Positions 45,438 through 53,788 of a stretch of DNA of 64,000 nucleotides are shown here, piece by piece (the first letter of the stretch is position 1; the number at the start of each line of letters is the position of its first letter). Under the pieces are notes generated by a model, which saw only the letters and a program-made list of their open reading frames with translations, did not search any database and was not told where the DNA came from. The stretch is from an uncultured Anaerolineae bacterium. Lineage in GTDB: Bacteria; Chloroflexota; Anaerolineae; J036; Brachytrichaceae. The stretch covers positions 1 to 64,000 of the forward strand of contig CALHLE010000018.1 in assembly GCA_938034415.1 (NCBI GenBank), given 5' to 3'. The translations under genes and the position numbers were made by a program.

Positions 45438-46478
45438 TCAGGCCGGCAACGGCAACTCGGCGGCGCGGCGCAGGGCGTGCAAGTTGGCCGCAGGCGCATC
45501 CATGTTCACGCCGCAGCCCGGCGACAGCAAAAAGCGGCGTCCGCCGGTGGCGCGAATGGCGCGTTGCGCTTCGGCAATGACATCATCGGGCGCGCCGGTC
45601 TGCAACGTGCTCAGCTCATCCACCCCGCCGATCAGCGCGCGCTGCGTTAAACCCTGCGCCGCGCCTACAGTAGGGTTACCCTGGTTGAGCGTTGCCCAGT
45701 TGATAGCGTGCACCGGATAGTCCATCACCGCGTCGAAGTACACCTCGGGGCCGCACACGTGCAGCAGGTTAAACGGCGCACCTTGCACGGCCTGGAGCAC
45801 GCGCAAGTCGTAAGGGCGGCCAAAGCAGGCATATTCTGCCTCCGTGAGCACGCCCCGGCGGGCGAGCTTGACGATGGCGAAGAAGATGCCGCTGGCCCCA
45901 GCATCCACGGCCGCAGCGGCATAGCCGGCCAGCGCGTCGGCGATCACGCTCAGCGCGTGGTGAACGCCCTGCGGATTCTCGGCGATGGCGCGCCGGATGC
46001 CGTCGTACTGCGCCTGGATCAACTGGCCGGCGTCATGCTGATCCGCGCGCGCCATTAGGAACGCCAGCACCGACAGCGGCGAGAACACCGTCTGCACAAA
46101 GTGCGCGTCGCCGATGCCCGCTTTCACGCGGCGCACCAGGTCGAGATGTTCGGCGAAGGCGCCGCCTCTAGGATCCACCGGCGCCAGCTTGTCTAGGTCG
46201 GCCGGCGAGCGAATCGGCCCATCCACCAGCCTGGGGAAAACCGAGGTGTAGTCGCCGAAATCGTAGCGGTTGCCCCACGCTTCGGCGTAGTATGTCGCAC
46301 GCGGGTTCAACTTCAGCCAGTCCCAGTCGAACTCGCGGAAGTGGGCTAGGCTAGCAGCCGCCAGTCGCTCGGCAGAGACTTCCTCGGGCACGAAATGCCG
46401 CCAGGCCGACACCGGCACGCGATCCACGGGTTCGCCTTTGAGCGCGGCTTCCACGCGCTCGCGCTTGCTCATGCGCAT
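45438..46478 (-). CDS. URO-D superfamily protein, MtaA/MtbA-like methylcobamide methyltransferase candidate
   Basis: 346-residue (beta-alpha)8 barrel protein of the uroporphyrinogen decarboxylase superfamily. It has the zinc-ligand pattern His-x-Cys ([11 protein letters not shown], near residues 238-240) and a third Cys in [16 protein letters not shown] near 320, typical of MtaA/MtbA-class methyltransferases and absent from true HemE. The N-terminus [20 protein letters not shown] is the family opening. It may transfer methyl groups between a corrinoid protein and a thiol. It lies inside a liv operon, between livK and livHM. GAGGAG precedes ATG 46478. Confidence 0.82.
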   Translation of the reverse strand: MRMSKRERVEAALKGEPVDRVPVSAWRHFVPEEVSAERLAAASLAHFREFDWDWLKLNPRATYYAEAWGNRYDFGDYTSVFPRLVDGPIRSPADLDKLAPVDPRGGAFAEHLDLVRRVKAGIGDAHFVQTVFSPLSVLAFLMARADQHDAGQLIQAQYDGIRRAIAENPQGVHHALSVIADALAGYAAAAVDAGASGIFFAIVKLARRGVLTEAEYACFGRPYDLRVLQAVQGAPFNLLHVCGPEVYFDAVMDYPVHAINWATLNQGNPTVGAAQGLTQRALIGGVDELSTLQTGAPDDVIAEAQRAIRATGGRRFLLSPGCGVNMDAPAANLHALRRAAELPLPA

Positions 46479-46503
46479 GATGCTCGATCTCCTCGAGGGG
46501 GTC

Positions 46504-46543
46504 AAAAATCCTGGGTCGGCGAAGATGTCGCCTTCGCCGACCC
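46504..46543 (-). terminator. Intercistronic terminator after livK
   Basis: Minus strand perfect 12-bp stem (GGGTCGGCGAAG / CTTCGCCGACCC), 7-base loop, then AGGATTTTTG. It separates the binding-protein gene from the remainder of the operon and would leave livK in excess, as is common for ABC importers. Confidence 0.8.
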
Positions 46544-46571
46544 AACCGCTCCCTTGACAAAGCGCGCCGGG

Positions 46572-47804
46572 TCATTGCCCGGCTTGCTTGCTGCCATCCC
46601 AGGTGACGAACTTGCCGTCTTTGACGATCAAGTCCACGAACTGCGGGTTGGCCACGCGGCGCGTCTCGGGGTTGAAGGTCACTTTGCCGTAGATCACGCT
46701 GGGCACATCCTTGATCTGGGTGAAGGCGTCCCGGATGGCTCGGCGATCCGGCCCGGCGACTTCGATCAGCGCGGCGACGATGTTCATCGTGTCGTAGGCG
46801 TGCGCGGCGAAGAAGTCGGGTTCTTCGTTGTATTTAGCGCGATAGGCCTGCACGAACGCCTGCACGGTGGGGCGCGGGTCTTCGGGCGAGAACTGGCCGC
46901 GGATGTATACGCCCTCCACTGCGGCGCCGCCGAGGCGCAGGAAGTCGGGCGAGTGCAGCGACGACGCGCCGACGATGGGCACCTTCAAGTCGGTCGTGGC
47001 CAACTGCTGTACGATCTGCGCGCCATCAGCCTGATACGAGATCAGCACGATGCCGTCGGGCTTAGCGTCGCGCACGCGCGTCAACGCCGAGCGGAAATCT
47101 TTCTCGTCGGGCAGATACGCTTCGGCTGCGACGATCTCTGCGCCGATCTTCTTGGCATGTTGCTGGAATAGGTCATAGGTGGCCTTGCCCCAGTCGGTGT
47201 TCAGGTAGAACACGGCTAGCCGGTTCAGGCCCAGCGTGTTGTGGGCGAATTCCGCCAGCGCCGGCGATAGGTCGGCCTGCGTCGCCGAGTTGCTCCACAT
47301 GTAGTCGCCGCCCTTGGTGAAATCCGGGTGCGAGTTGGTGAAGCCAAACTGCACCAGGCCGGCCCGCTGATAGATCGGCGAAGCCGCCATCGAGGCTGGG
47401 CTGCTGAAATCGCCCAGCTCAATCACAATGCGTGGGTCGGCGACGAATTTTTGCGCGACGACGACGGACTGCTTGGGGTCGCTCTGGGAATCCTCGAAGA
47501 TGTATTCCAGCTTGCGCCCGCGCACGCCGCCCTTGCCGTTGATGGCATCGAGCGCCAGGTCGAAGCCCTTCTTCCACTGCACGCCGTAGCGCGCATTGGG
47601 GCCGGTGAGCGGGCCGCTCACGCCGATGTAGATCGGTTCGCCGGAAGCCGCGGGCTGAGCCGGGGCGGATTGGCCGGGCGGATTAGCCGCCGGCGGCGGC
47701 TGCACGGCGCAGGCCGATGCAGCTATCGCTAACCCTACCAGGACGCCCGGGATGGCAAGTTTGCTGCTGCGCATAGCAACGAACGGACGAGACAAGCGAT
47801 TCAT
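46572..47804 (-). CDS. livK: LivK-type ABC transporter substrate-binding lipoprotein
   Basis: 410-residue periplasmic-binding protein (family Peripla_BP_6). Signal peptide with lipobox (GLAIAASACAVQ), a Pro-rich linker to about residue 55, then YIGVSGPLTGPNARYGVQWK and ALDAINGKGGVRGRKLEYIF, the standard opening. The ligand could be branched-chain amino acid, amide or another small molecule. ATG 47804 is preceded by GAGG; ATG 47774 is an alternative closer to the signal peptide. It is followed by a terminator hairpin and then the URO-D gene. Confidence 0.94.
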   Translation of the reverse strand: MNRLSRPFVAMRSSKLAIPGVLVGLAIAASACAVQPPPAANPPGQSAPAQPAASGEPIYIGVSGPLTGPNARYGVQWKKGFDLALDAINGKGGVRGRKLEYIFEDSQSDPKQSVVVAQKFVADPRIVIELGDFSSPASMAASPIYQRAGLVQFGFTNSHPDFTKGGDYMWSNSATQADLSPALAEFAHNTLGLNRLAVFYLNTDWGKATYDLFQQHAKKIGAEIVAAEAYLPDEKDFRSALTRVRDAKPDGIVLISYQADGAQIVQQLATTDLKVPIVGASSLHSPDFLRLGGAAVEGVYIRGQFSPEDPRPTVQAFVQAYRAKYNEEPDFFAAHAYDTMNIVAALIEVAGPDRRAIRDAFTQIKDVPSVIYGKVTFNPETRRVANPQFVDLIVKDGKFVTWDGSKQAGQ

Positions 47805-48089
47805 AGAAACCTCATATTCAAAGATAACAGCGCCGAAGGCGCACTCCGGCGCCGACGACAAATAGACCTGAATTTAGAGCGCAGTGAACGCGCGCTGTAA
47901 CGGCGAGAACGTGATAGACGAGGACGGAGAAGGTGCGCGGGCTAGCGGCGCGCGTCAGCTTCAAGCCGGCCAGCCCGCGCGGTACACAAGCACGCCATCC
48001 CAATCCGGCGGAGACGCGGCGAATAGAGCGTGCATCGTGGTCGCATAGCAAGGAGTGGATACATGGGCGTCGCTCGGTCTATTGCGCGA
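47805..48089 (-). promoter_or_regulatory. Long leader region of livK, contents uncertain
   Basis: About 280 bases between the predicted start site near 48083 and the livK ATG hold no recognisable riboswitch. On the minus strand a 40-codon frame begins MYPLLAMRPRCTLYSPRLRR just after the promoter, without Shine-Dalgarno support, and a GC-rich hairpin (GGCGCCGGAGTGCGCC) lies near the livK start. Nothing else is assigned. Confidence 0.35.
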
Positions 48090-48118
48090 ATGTTAACGAG
48101 GTGCGCCGTACTTGTCAA
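48090..48118 (-). promoter_or_regulatory. Sigma-70 promoter of livK
   Basis: Minus strand TTGACA (perfect -35), 17-base spacer, TAACAT -10. It is one of the few -35 boxes in the window that match the consensus, and it gives livK a leader of about 280 bases. Confidence 0.72.
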
Positions 48119-48190
48119 TGGCCGCCCACCGGCGGCAGGCGCGGCATCGGCAGCGCCGCCGCGCAAGCGGCTGGAGCTGAAAGGCCGACG

Positions 48191-48714
48191 TTACCAGCGC
48201 GTTTCCATGAACCGCCAGCCCGGTTGGACTTTCTGCATCTCGGCCTCGTCGTTGCGCCTGGTCAGGCCACACTTGACGTAGTTCGCGTGCAGCTTGGCCA
48301 GCATGTCGCGGTCGAGTTCGATCCCCAGTCCGGGCGCATCGCCGACGACCAAACTGCCGTCGTCGAACTGCAGGCGTCCGCCGACGACTACTTCCTCATA
48401 TTGCTAGGGATAGTGGATGGTGGTGCGCATGTGTTCACGGTCGCCGCTGGTCGCGTCGCCGAAGTGCGCCTCCTATGTCGCGCGCAAGCGCATTCAAGCG
48501 GAACGGATCGCTGCCCACGACCAAGTGGCACACGCCCTCCAAGTCGGCCAGCACATCTGCGCCGCCCAGCAGTGCGCTCACGCCAGCGATGTTGTCGTCG
48601 CTCGCCACCTCGACGACGACGCGCAAGGCGTATGGCGCGTTACAGGCCGGCCGCGTTCAGCAGCAGCGGGTCGGAGATGGCGATCGGGGTAACGCGGAAA
48701 TCGGCCATGCGCAT
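48191..48714 (-). pseudogene. gudD: Decayed glucarate dehydratase (enolase superfamily)
   Basis: The remnant begins MADFRVTPIAISDPLLLNAA, the glucarate dehydratase opening, then hits TAA. The next piece, in another frame, reads ALRVVVEVASDDNIAGVSAL and LADLEGVCHLVVGSDPFRLN. A large central deletion follows, then the C-terminus TTIHYP-stop-QYEEVVVGG (a TAG where Trp is expected) and GDAPGLGIELDRDMLAKLHA to a final TAA at 48191. Only about 170 of the usual roughly 440 codons remain, with two premature stops, a frameshift and loss of the active-site barrel. Confidence 0.85.
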
Positions 48715-48787
48715 GATGCGCCGGTTTTAGCACATCCTGCGTCGCCTCAAAAGCAAGCAGCCCGACGCCGAAGCGAGCGAGCTGCAA

Positions 48788-48860
48788 TGGTGACGACAGG
48801 ACTTGAACCTGTGACCCAGGGCTTATGAGTCCCCTGCTCTACCGACTGAGCTACGTCACC
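48788..48860 (-). tRNA. tRNA-Met (anticodon CAT)
   Basis: Minus strand, 73 bases: acceptor GGTGACG/CGTCACC, D-arm GCTC...GAGC, anticodon loop CTCATAA (CAT) on a 5-bp stem AGGGG/CCCTG-type, T-loop TTCAAGT, discriminator A. An elongator Met reading is likely; tRNA-Ile2 with modified CAT cannot be excluded. No CCA is encoded. Confidence 0.93.
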
Positions 48861-48970
48861 AAGTAAGAGGCTTCTTTAATTTTACCATCGCCCCTCAACG
48901 CGCAAGATGCGTGGGGTGTATTTCTGGCGAGGGGCAGGCTGAAAAGATGGGAGAAAGCGCGCGCCGGCGA

Positions 48971-49852
48971 TCACCGGTCGCTGCGGGCCAGCCGGCGCTC
49001 GATGCGCGATTGGATGGCCTGCAACAGGATGGTCATCAGCCAGTAGAACGCCGCTGCGATCAGCAGCGTCTCCATCGAGTGGAAGTACTGCTGGCCCACC
49101 TTCTGCGCGCGCCAGAGCAGCTCTTGCACGCCGATGACCGAGACCAGCGCCGAGTCCTTGGTCATGGCGATGAACTCGTTGCCAACCGGCGGGATGACGA
49201 CGCGGAACGCCTGCGGCAAGATGATCAGCCGCATGGTTTGCCATGGCGACATGCCCAGCGCGTATGCCGCTTCGCTCTGGCCTTTGCTGATGGACTGGAT
49301 GCCGGCGCGGAAGGTCTCGGTCATGTAGGCCCCGTAGTTGATCGCCAGCGCCAGGATGCCGGTGGGGACGGCGGGCAGCAAGAGCAGACTGCTGACAAAG
49401 GGATATTGCTGCTCGAAACCGGGGATGAGCTTGTTGAGCTGCTGGTTGATCTGCGGCAAGCCGAAGAACAGCAAGAAGATCTGGATCAGGAACGGCGTCC
49501 CTCGGATGAGCGAGACGTAGAACGTCGCAACGCCGTAAGCGATGGGGTTCTTCGACAGCCGGCCCAACGCGCCGAAGAACGCGAAGACGATCGCCAGCGT
49601 GATCGAGGCGATGGAGATGAACAGCGTCATCGCAATGCCCACGCGAAAGGCGTCATCTGTGCCAGCGCCGTACACGATGAACCCCCACCATTCACCTATG
49701 AAAGCCGTGTCCAGCCGGATGGCAGCTAGGAAGGCGAGGATGCAGGCGAATATAGCGACCCAGACGAGCGCAACCTGCGCTTTGAAAGAGAGCGCCGCGC
49801 GAGGGGGACGCGGCTCATTGCCCGCAGGAGAGGTAGGAAGCGAAGTAGCCAT
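48971..49852 (-). CDS. Polar amino acid ABC transporter permease
   Basis: 293-residue permease of the His/Glu/Gln type importer. It contains FYVSLIRGTPFLIQIFLLFF and the EAA loop-like SEAAYALGMSPWQTMRLIIL, characteristic of HisM/GlnP. Five to six helices are predicted after a charged N-terminus of about 30 residues. The cognate binding protein is the upstream gene, but no ATPase follows: tRNA-Met lies next. The ATPase must be elsewhere or shared. Confidence 0.93.
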   Translation of the reverse strand: MATSLPTSPAGNEPRPPRAALSFKAQVALVWVAIFACILAFLAAIRLDTAFIGEWWGFIVYGAGTDDAFRVGIAMTLFISIASITLAIVFAFFGALGRLSKNPIAYGVATFYVSLIRGTPFLIQIFLLFFGLPQINQQLNKLIPGFEQQYPFVSSLLLLPAVPTGILALAINYGAYMTETFRAGIQSISKGQSEAAYALGMSPWQTMRLIILPQAFRVVIPPVGNEFIAMTKDSALVSVIGVQELLWRAQKVGQQYFHSMETLLIAAAFYWLMTILLQAIQSRIERRLARSDR

Positions 49853-49888
49853 GCGATCGGTCTGCTACGGCGTCAAGCGCGATCCACG

Positions 49889-49935
49889 TGTTAAGAACCC
49901 AGGACTCGCCTTTGTGAAATCCTGGGTTCTCAACA
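49889..49935 (-). promoter_or_regulatory. Intercistronic stem-loop between binding protein and permease genes
   Basis: Perfect 11-bp inverted repeat (AGAACCCAGGA / TCCTGGGTTCT), extending to 16 pairs with one mismatch through TGTT/AACA, around a 15-base loop. No T-run follows on the minus strand, so it may protect the upstream mRNA from 3' exonucleases and not be a true terminator. Confidence 0.55.
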
Positions 49936-49984
49936 CACGAGACCGGGATCGGCTTCTGCGACGAAGCGCCCGGCACGCCGGGGT

Positions 49985-50863
49985 TCACTTCGTCAGCTTG
50001 GTCAGGTCGAAGCCGTCATAGTGCTTCTTGGAGAGGGCCGACAGCGTGCCGTCGGCGTGCATGTCTTCCACAATCTTGCTCAGCGCCGCCAGGAACTTGG
50101 CATTGGGCTGCGCGGCTTTGTCAATGCTGATGCCAATCCGATCGGCAAACACGGTGGGGCCGACCGTCACGACCGGCGCGCCCTTTTTGATCGCGTCGGC
50201 CAGCACATTGGCCGCCGTCAACACAGCGTCGTAGTCCTTGCGGCCGGCTTGCATAGACTGGATGCACTCCAGGTCGGTCTTCACCATCGCCACCTTCACA
50301 TTCTTCGGCGGGGGGACGACCTCGCCTTCCATCTGAAGGGTGCCTTTGAGATATTCCTCGTAGACGGTGGACTCGCCCACGCAGACCACCCGGCCCTCCA
50401 GCGCGCTGAGGTCCTGGATGGCGTCCTTCAGGTCGGCGCGCGCGCCGAATTGAGCGGCGGTGTAGTAATACGGCGGCGTGAAGTCCAGCACCTTCTGGCG
50501 TTCGGGGGTGATGGTCATGCTGCCGATGCTCACGTCCCAGCGGCCGGCCCAGTTGCCGGCCGTGATCGCGCTCCAGTCTGGGGTGACGAACTCCACCTTG
50601 ACCCCGAGCCGCCGGCCCACTTCATACGCCACGTCAATATCGAAGCCGGTCCAGGTCTTGGTCTTCTCGTCGAAATAGCTCTGCGGCGCATAGTTCGCGT
50701 CGGTGCTCACGCGCATCACGCCGCGCTCCTGGATGATGTCGAGCAGGTCTTTCTGGCCGGCGGCCGGCGCCGCTGTAGCAGACGGCGCAGGAGGCGGCGC
50801 CGCGCAAGCGCTCAACATCGCAGCAACTAGACAAGCAACCGGCAGAATGCGCATGTGTTTCAT
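49985..50863 (-). CDS. Polar amino acid ABC transporter substrate-binding lipoprotein
   Basis: 292-residue family-3 solute-binding protein. Lipobox LVAAMLSACAAP. The domain starts VMRVSTDANYAPQSYFDEKT and has FDIDVAYEVGRRLGVKVEFV, WDVSIGSMTITPERQKVLDF and VCVGESTVYEEYLKGTL. Ligand is probably a polar or basic amino acid. AGAGGGAAGAGC precedes ATG 50863. The permease follows after a stem-loop. Confidence 0.94.
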   Translation of the reverse strand: MKHMRILPVACLVAAMLSACAAPPPAPSATAAPAAGQKDLLDIIQERGVMRVSTDANYAPQSYFDEKTKTWTGFDIDVAYEVGRRLGVKVEFVTPDWSAITAGNWAGRWDVSIGSMTITPERQKVLDFTPPYYYTAAQFGARADLKDAIQDLSALEGRVVCVGESTVYEEYLKGTLQMEGEVVPPPKNVKVAMVKTDLECIQSMQAGRKDYDAVLTAANVLADAIKKGAPVVTVGPTVFADRIGISIDKAAQPNAKFLAALSKIVEDMHADGTLSALSKKHYDGFDLTKLTK

Positions 50864-51026
50864 TGCTCTTCCCTCTTCGCCGTTAGGATGGTTGACCGCG
50901 CGAGATTGTAGCGCTGCGAGGAAGAGACGCAAGCAACCCAAAGCGCATAGGGGGCTAGACGAGCGGGGCAACGCTCATAACCAGAGCCTCTGTGCACTTC
51001 GTACAGCACGCCTCTGGCATGCGCCC

Positions 51027-51674
51027 TCAGTAGAAATACTCGATGGGCCAGCCGCGCTGTCGCGCATAGCGCTTCAGCATCCGATCAGGATTGACGACCA
51101 CTGGATGGCCGACGGCATCCAGCAGCGCGCGATCGGAGTACGAGTCGGTGTAGAACGTGCATGCGCTCAACGGCACGCCGCGCTCGGCAGCGATGCGCTC
51201 GCCCCAGATGCGCTTGCCCTCGCCATAGCACGGCTCGCCCACAATCCCGCCGGTGAACTTGCCGTTGGCGATCTCTAGCTCGGTGCAACGATAGGGGATG
51301 CGCAGATGGCGCGCGACCGGCTCAACGGCGAACTGCGTCGAGGCTGAAAGCAGCACGACGTAATCCCCCTGCTGCTCGTGCGCCCGCAGACGGGCGAGCG
51401 CTTTTGGAGCGACGTGGGGGAGCACGTCTTCCTCCACCCACCGGTCGCACAATTGCTTCATCGCTACCGCATCGCCGTCGCGAACGCGCCGGCTCAGGCG
51501 CGCCATCGCCCTTGGGAAGTTGAGCAGGTTCAGCGAGTATTGCAAGCTGATCAACATGACGCTGATCAACTCGCGCGTGGATATCATGTTGCGCCGCCAC
51601 AGATATTTGACGTAGAGTGTGCCGCTGCTCACATCCAGCAGCGTCTTGTCCATGTCGAAGAAGACAACACCCAT
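51027..51674 (-). CDS. HAD-IB family hydrolase (phosphoserine phosphatase-like)
   Basis: 215-residue haloacid dehalogenase-type phosphatase. Motif I FFDMDKTLLD with the nucleophilic Asp, motif II LLSASTQF, motif III/IV region YGEGKRIWGERI and FYTDSYSDRALLDAVGHPVV. The subfamily IB pattern resembles SerB and acyl-phosphate or lipid phosphatases. An insert near residues 30-60 (RELISVMLISLQYSLNLLNF) is hydrophobic, which suggests a membrane-associated substrate. Substrate unknown. Confidence 0.88.
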   Translation of the reverse strand: MGVVFFDMDKTLLDVSSGTLYVKYLWRRNMISTRELISVMLISLQYSLNLLNFPRAMARLSRRVRDGDAVAMKQLCDRWVEEDVLPHVAPKALARLRAHEQQGDYVVLLSASTQFAVEPVARHLRIPYRCTELEIANGKFTGGIVGEPCYGEGKRIWGERIAAERGVPLSACTFYTDSYSDRALLDAVGHPVVVNPDRMLKRYARQRGWPIEYFY

Positions 51675-51734
51675 AACTCTTTGACGAGTAGCGCTCAGCC
51701 AGGCACCCGCGCCCTCTGTTCAAACAGCCCCGCG

Positions 51735-52595
51735 CTAATCTCCAAATAACCCGGTCTCTAACTTCTCGCCGCGACGATAGGGCGGATAGGCGCGCGCGAA
51801 ATACTCGAAGCCCTGATTGCGTCGAAAGAGGAAACGCGCGATCCGGCTGCCCCTCGCCAGCGGTTGTTGGCTGGCATGGCAATCCGACGCGGCTTGCTTG
51901 ATGCGCAAGTAGCGCCGTGTGTCTATTCGCGTCGTGATCGGCACATCCCATGAGGCGATCTGCACCAGGTCAATATCCTTGTTGCGACCAAAGCGGCGTG
52001 GGTCTTGCCGGAGCAACGGCATGATCCGCACGCCCCACTTGAGCAGGCGCTTGGGGAACACGGTGAAATACAGCCGCGGCGCCGGCGCATCTTGCTTGAC
52101 CACCGACCACAAGCCGTTAGGCTCCAGCTTCCACTCGATGCCGTACAACTGCTCGTAGGCGCGCATGGTGGCCTGGTGCAGCTTGATGTGGTCGGGGTGA
52201 CCGTAGCCGCCGTATTGGTCATGCGTGATGATCGCGTCGGGATGCAAGCGCTCGATGAAGTCGGCGATGCGCCCGGCCACCTCATCCAGCGGCGCGGCGC
52301 ACAGCGTCCCTTCCGCGCCGTTGCCAGCCGCGCCGGCCATGCCGCTGTCGCGGTAGCCCAGGAAGTGCACCCCGGCCAGGCGCAGTTCCTTCGCTGCGCA
52401 CGCCAGCTCCGCCGTGCGCAGTTCGGCAACGTCGGCATAGCCGTTCAAGCGCTCGGCGTCCACTGTGCCGGACTCACCGCGCGTGCCGCACAGGTAATGC
52501 ACGGCCGCACCGCGATGCGCATATTTGGCCAATGTGCCGCCCGGGCCGAACGACTCATCGTCGGGATGAGCGAGGATGACAAGCAACGTAGCCAT
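51735..52595 (-). CDS. PIG-L/LmbE family deacetylase
   Basis: 286-residue zinc-dependent N-acetylglucosaminyl deacetylase-type enzyme. The catalytic metal motif is LLVILAHPDDESFGPGGTLA and the second is HDQYGGYGHPDHIKLHQATM. Members of the family remove acetyl groups from GlcNAc-containing glycans, mycothiol or bacillithiol precursors; the substrate here is unknown. ATG 52595 gives the standard N-terminus. It lies 19 bases after the threonine aldolase gene, so a two-gene unit is likely. Confidence 0.93.
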   Translation of the reverse strand: MATLLVILAHPDDESFGPGGTLAKYAHRGAAVHYLCGTRGESGTVDAERLNGYADVAELRTAELACAAKELRLAGVHFLGYRDSGMAGAAGNGAEGTLCAAPLDEVAGRIADFIERLHPDAIITHDQYGGYGHPDHIKLHQATMRAYEQLYGIEWKLEPNGLWSVVKQDAPAPRLYFTVFPKRLLKWGVRIMPLLRQDPRRFGRNKDIDLVQIASWDVPITTRIDTRRYLRIKQAASDCHASQQPLARGSRIARFLFRRNQGFEYFARAYPPYRRGEKLETGLFGD

Positions 52596-52614
52596 AGCTG
52601 CCGGGGCGAGCGCA

Positions 52615-53703
52615 TCAATAGACCCGAACCACGCCGTCGGCAACCTGCCTTTGCCCGTCGTGTGTGACGTGCGCGATCACCTGCACCGCCTCTATCACTT
52701 CGTCGCACGAGACGTAGCAATGCGTCACGGCGCGGATGCGGCGCGGGCCGGTCGGCAGCATCTTCACCCGCTCGGCGGCTGCGCGCCGGCACAACTCGGC
52801 AGCGTCGAACGGCAAAGCCGGATCGAGGTCGAAATACACCATGTTGGTCTTCACCCCGGCCAGGTTGACGTGCAGCCCCTCGACCCGGGCGATGCCCTCG
52901 GCCAGGACGCGCGCGTTGGTGTGGTCCTCGCGCAGGCGCTCGACCATCTGCTCCAGAGCGATGATGCCGGCTGCGGCGATCACGCCGGCCTGGCGCATGC
53001 CGCCGCCCAGCGCCTTGCGCCGTTTGTGCGCGATGCGAATGAACTCCCGCGACCCGCATAGCACGCTGCCGACCGGGCCGCTCAACCCTTTGCTCAGGCA
53101 AAACGTCACGCTATCGGCGCACTGCGCTAGGGCTTTCACATCTACGTTCTGCGCAACGGCAGCGTTGAAGATGCGTGCGCCGTCAATGTGCAGCTTCAAC
53201 CCGCGCGCATGGGCGAGATCGGCGACCTGGCGCGTGTATTCCGGGGTGAGATAGGCGCCGCCCATGCGATTGTGCGTGTTCTCCAGCGCAACCACGCGGG
53301 CCGGCGCAAAGTGCGCGTCGTCGGGGCGAATGGCCGCCTCGATGTCCTCTAGCCGGAGCGAGCCATCCGGCTGGTTGGGGACGACATACGGCAAGACGCC
53401 GCCGATGACGGCGAGTCCGCCGGCCTCATTAGTGTAAACGTGCGACCCATCGCCGACGATCGCCGCGTCGCCGCGTCCGCAATGCGCCAGCAGCGCCGTC
53501 AGGTTGCCCATCGTGCCGCTGCTGACCAGCAGCGCCGCCTCGTGGCCCAGCTTCTCGGCAGCCAACTCTTGCAGGGTATTGACGGTGGGGTCTTCGCCGA
53601 ACACGTCGTCGCCCACTTTGGCAGCCGCCATCGCCTCGCGCATGGCTGGCGTGGGCACGGTCAACGTGTCGGATCGCAGGTCAATGAAGCCGTTGAGCGC
53701 CAT
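52615..53703 (-). CDS. ltaE: Low-specificity L-threonine aldolase
   Basis: PLP enzyme of 362 residues that splits threonine and allo-threonine to glycine and acetaldehyde. The opening FIDLRSDTLTVPTPAMREAM is the family signature. The active-site Lys is in SVTFCLSKGLSGPVGSVLCG, with HIDGARIFNAAVAQNV supplying the PLP-binding Asp and Arg region. A TAGAAT box (53710-53715) ends six bases before ATG 53703, so the mRNA is probably leaderless. Confidence 0.95.
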   Translation of the reverse strand: MALNGFIDLRSDTLTVPTPAMREAMAAAKVGDDVFGEDPTVNTLQELAAEKLGHEAALLVSSGTMGNLTALLAHCGRGDAAIVGDGSHVYTNEAGGLAVIGGVLPYVVPNQPDGSLRLEDIEAAIRPDDAHFAPARVVALENTHNRMGGAYLTPEYTRQVADLAHARGLKLHIDGARIFNAAVAQNVDVKALAQCADSVTFCLSKGLSGPVGSVLCGSREFIRIAHKRRKALGGGMRQAGVIAAAGIIALEQMVERLREDHTNARVLAEGIARVEGLHVNLAGVKTNMVYFDLDPALPFDAAELCRRAAAERVKMLPTGPRRIRAVTHCYVSCDEVIEAVQVIAHVTHDGQRQVADGVVRVY

Positions 53704-53709
53704 GTGCGG

Positions 53710-53715
53710 ATTCTA
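53710..53715 (-). promoter_or_regulatory. -10 box of ltaE
   Basis: TAGAAT on the minus strand, six bases from the start codon; no room for a ribosome-binding site. Confidence 0.6.
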
Positions 53716-53788
53716 TCGCGCTCGCGATGTGGCGACGGGATAGCTCCTACTGCGCATCTGCGCTACACTTCGAGCCGCGAGGTGAACG

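Noticed and set aside
45438-46478. HemE uroporphyrinogen decarboxylase
   Set aside because: HxC...C zinc ligands and the liv-operon context fit the methyltransferase branch; no other haem gene is nearby.
48435-48626. 63-codon frame reading MRVVVEVASDDNIAG as an independent small gene
   Set aside because: It is the out-of-frame middle piece of the decayed glucarate dehydratase, matching its N-terminal region, so it was folded into the pseudogene.
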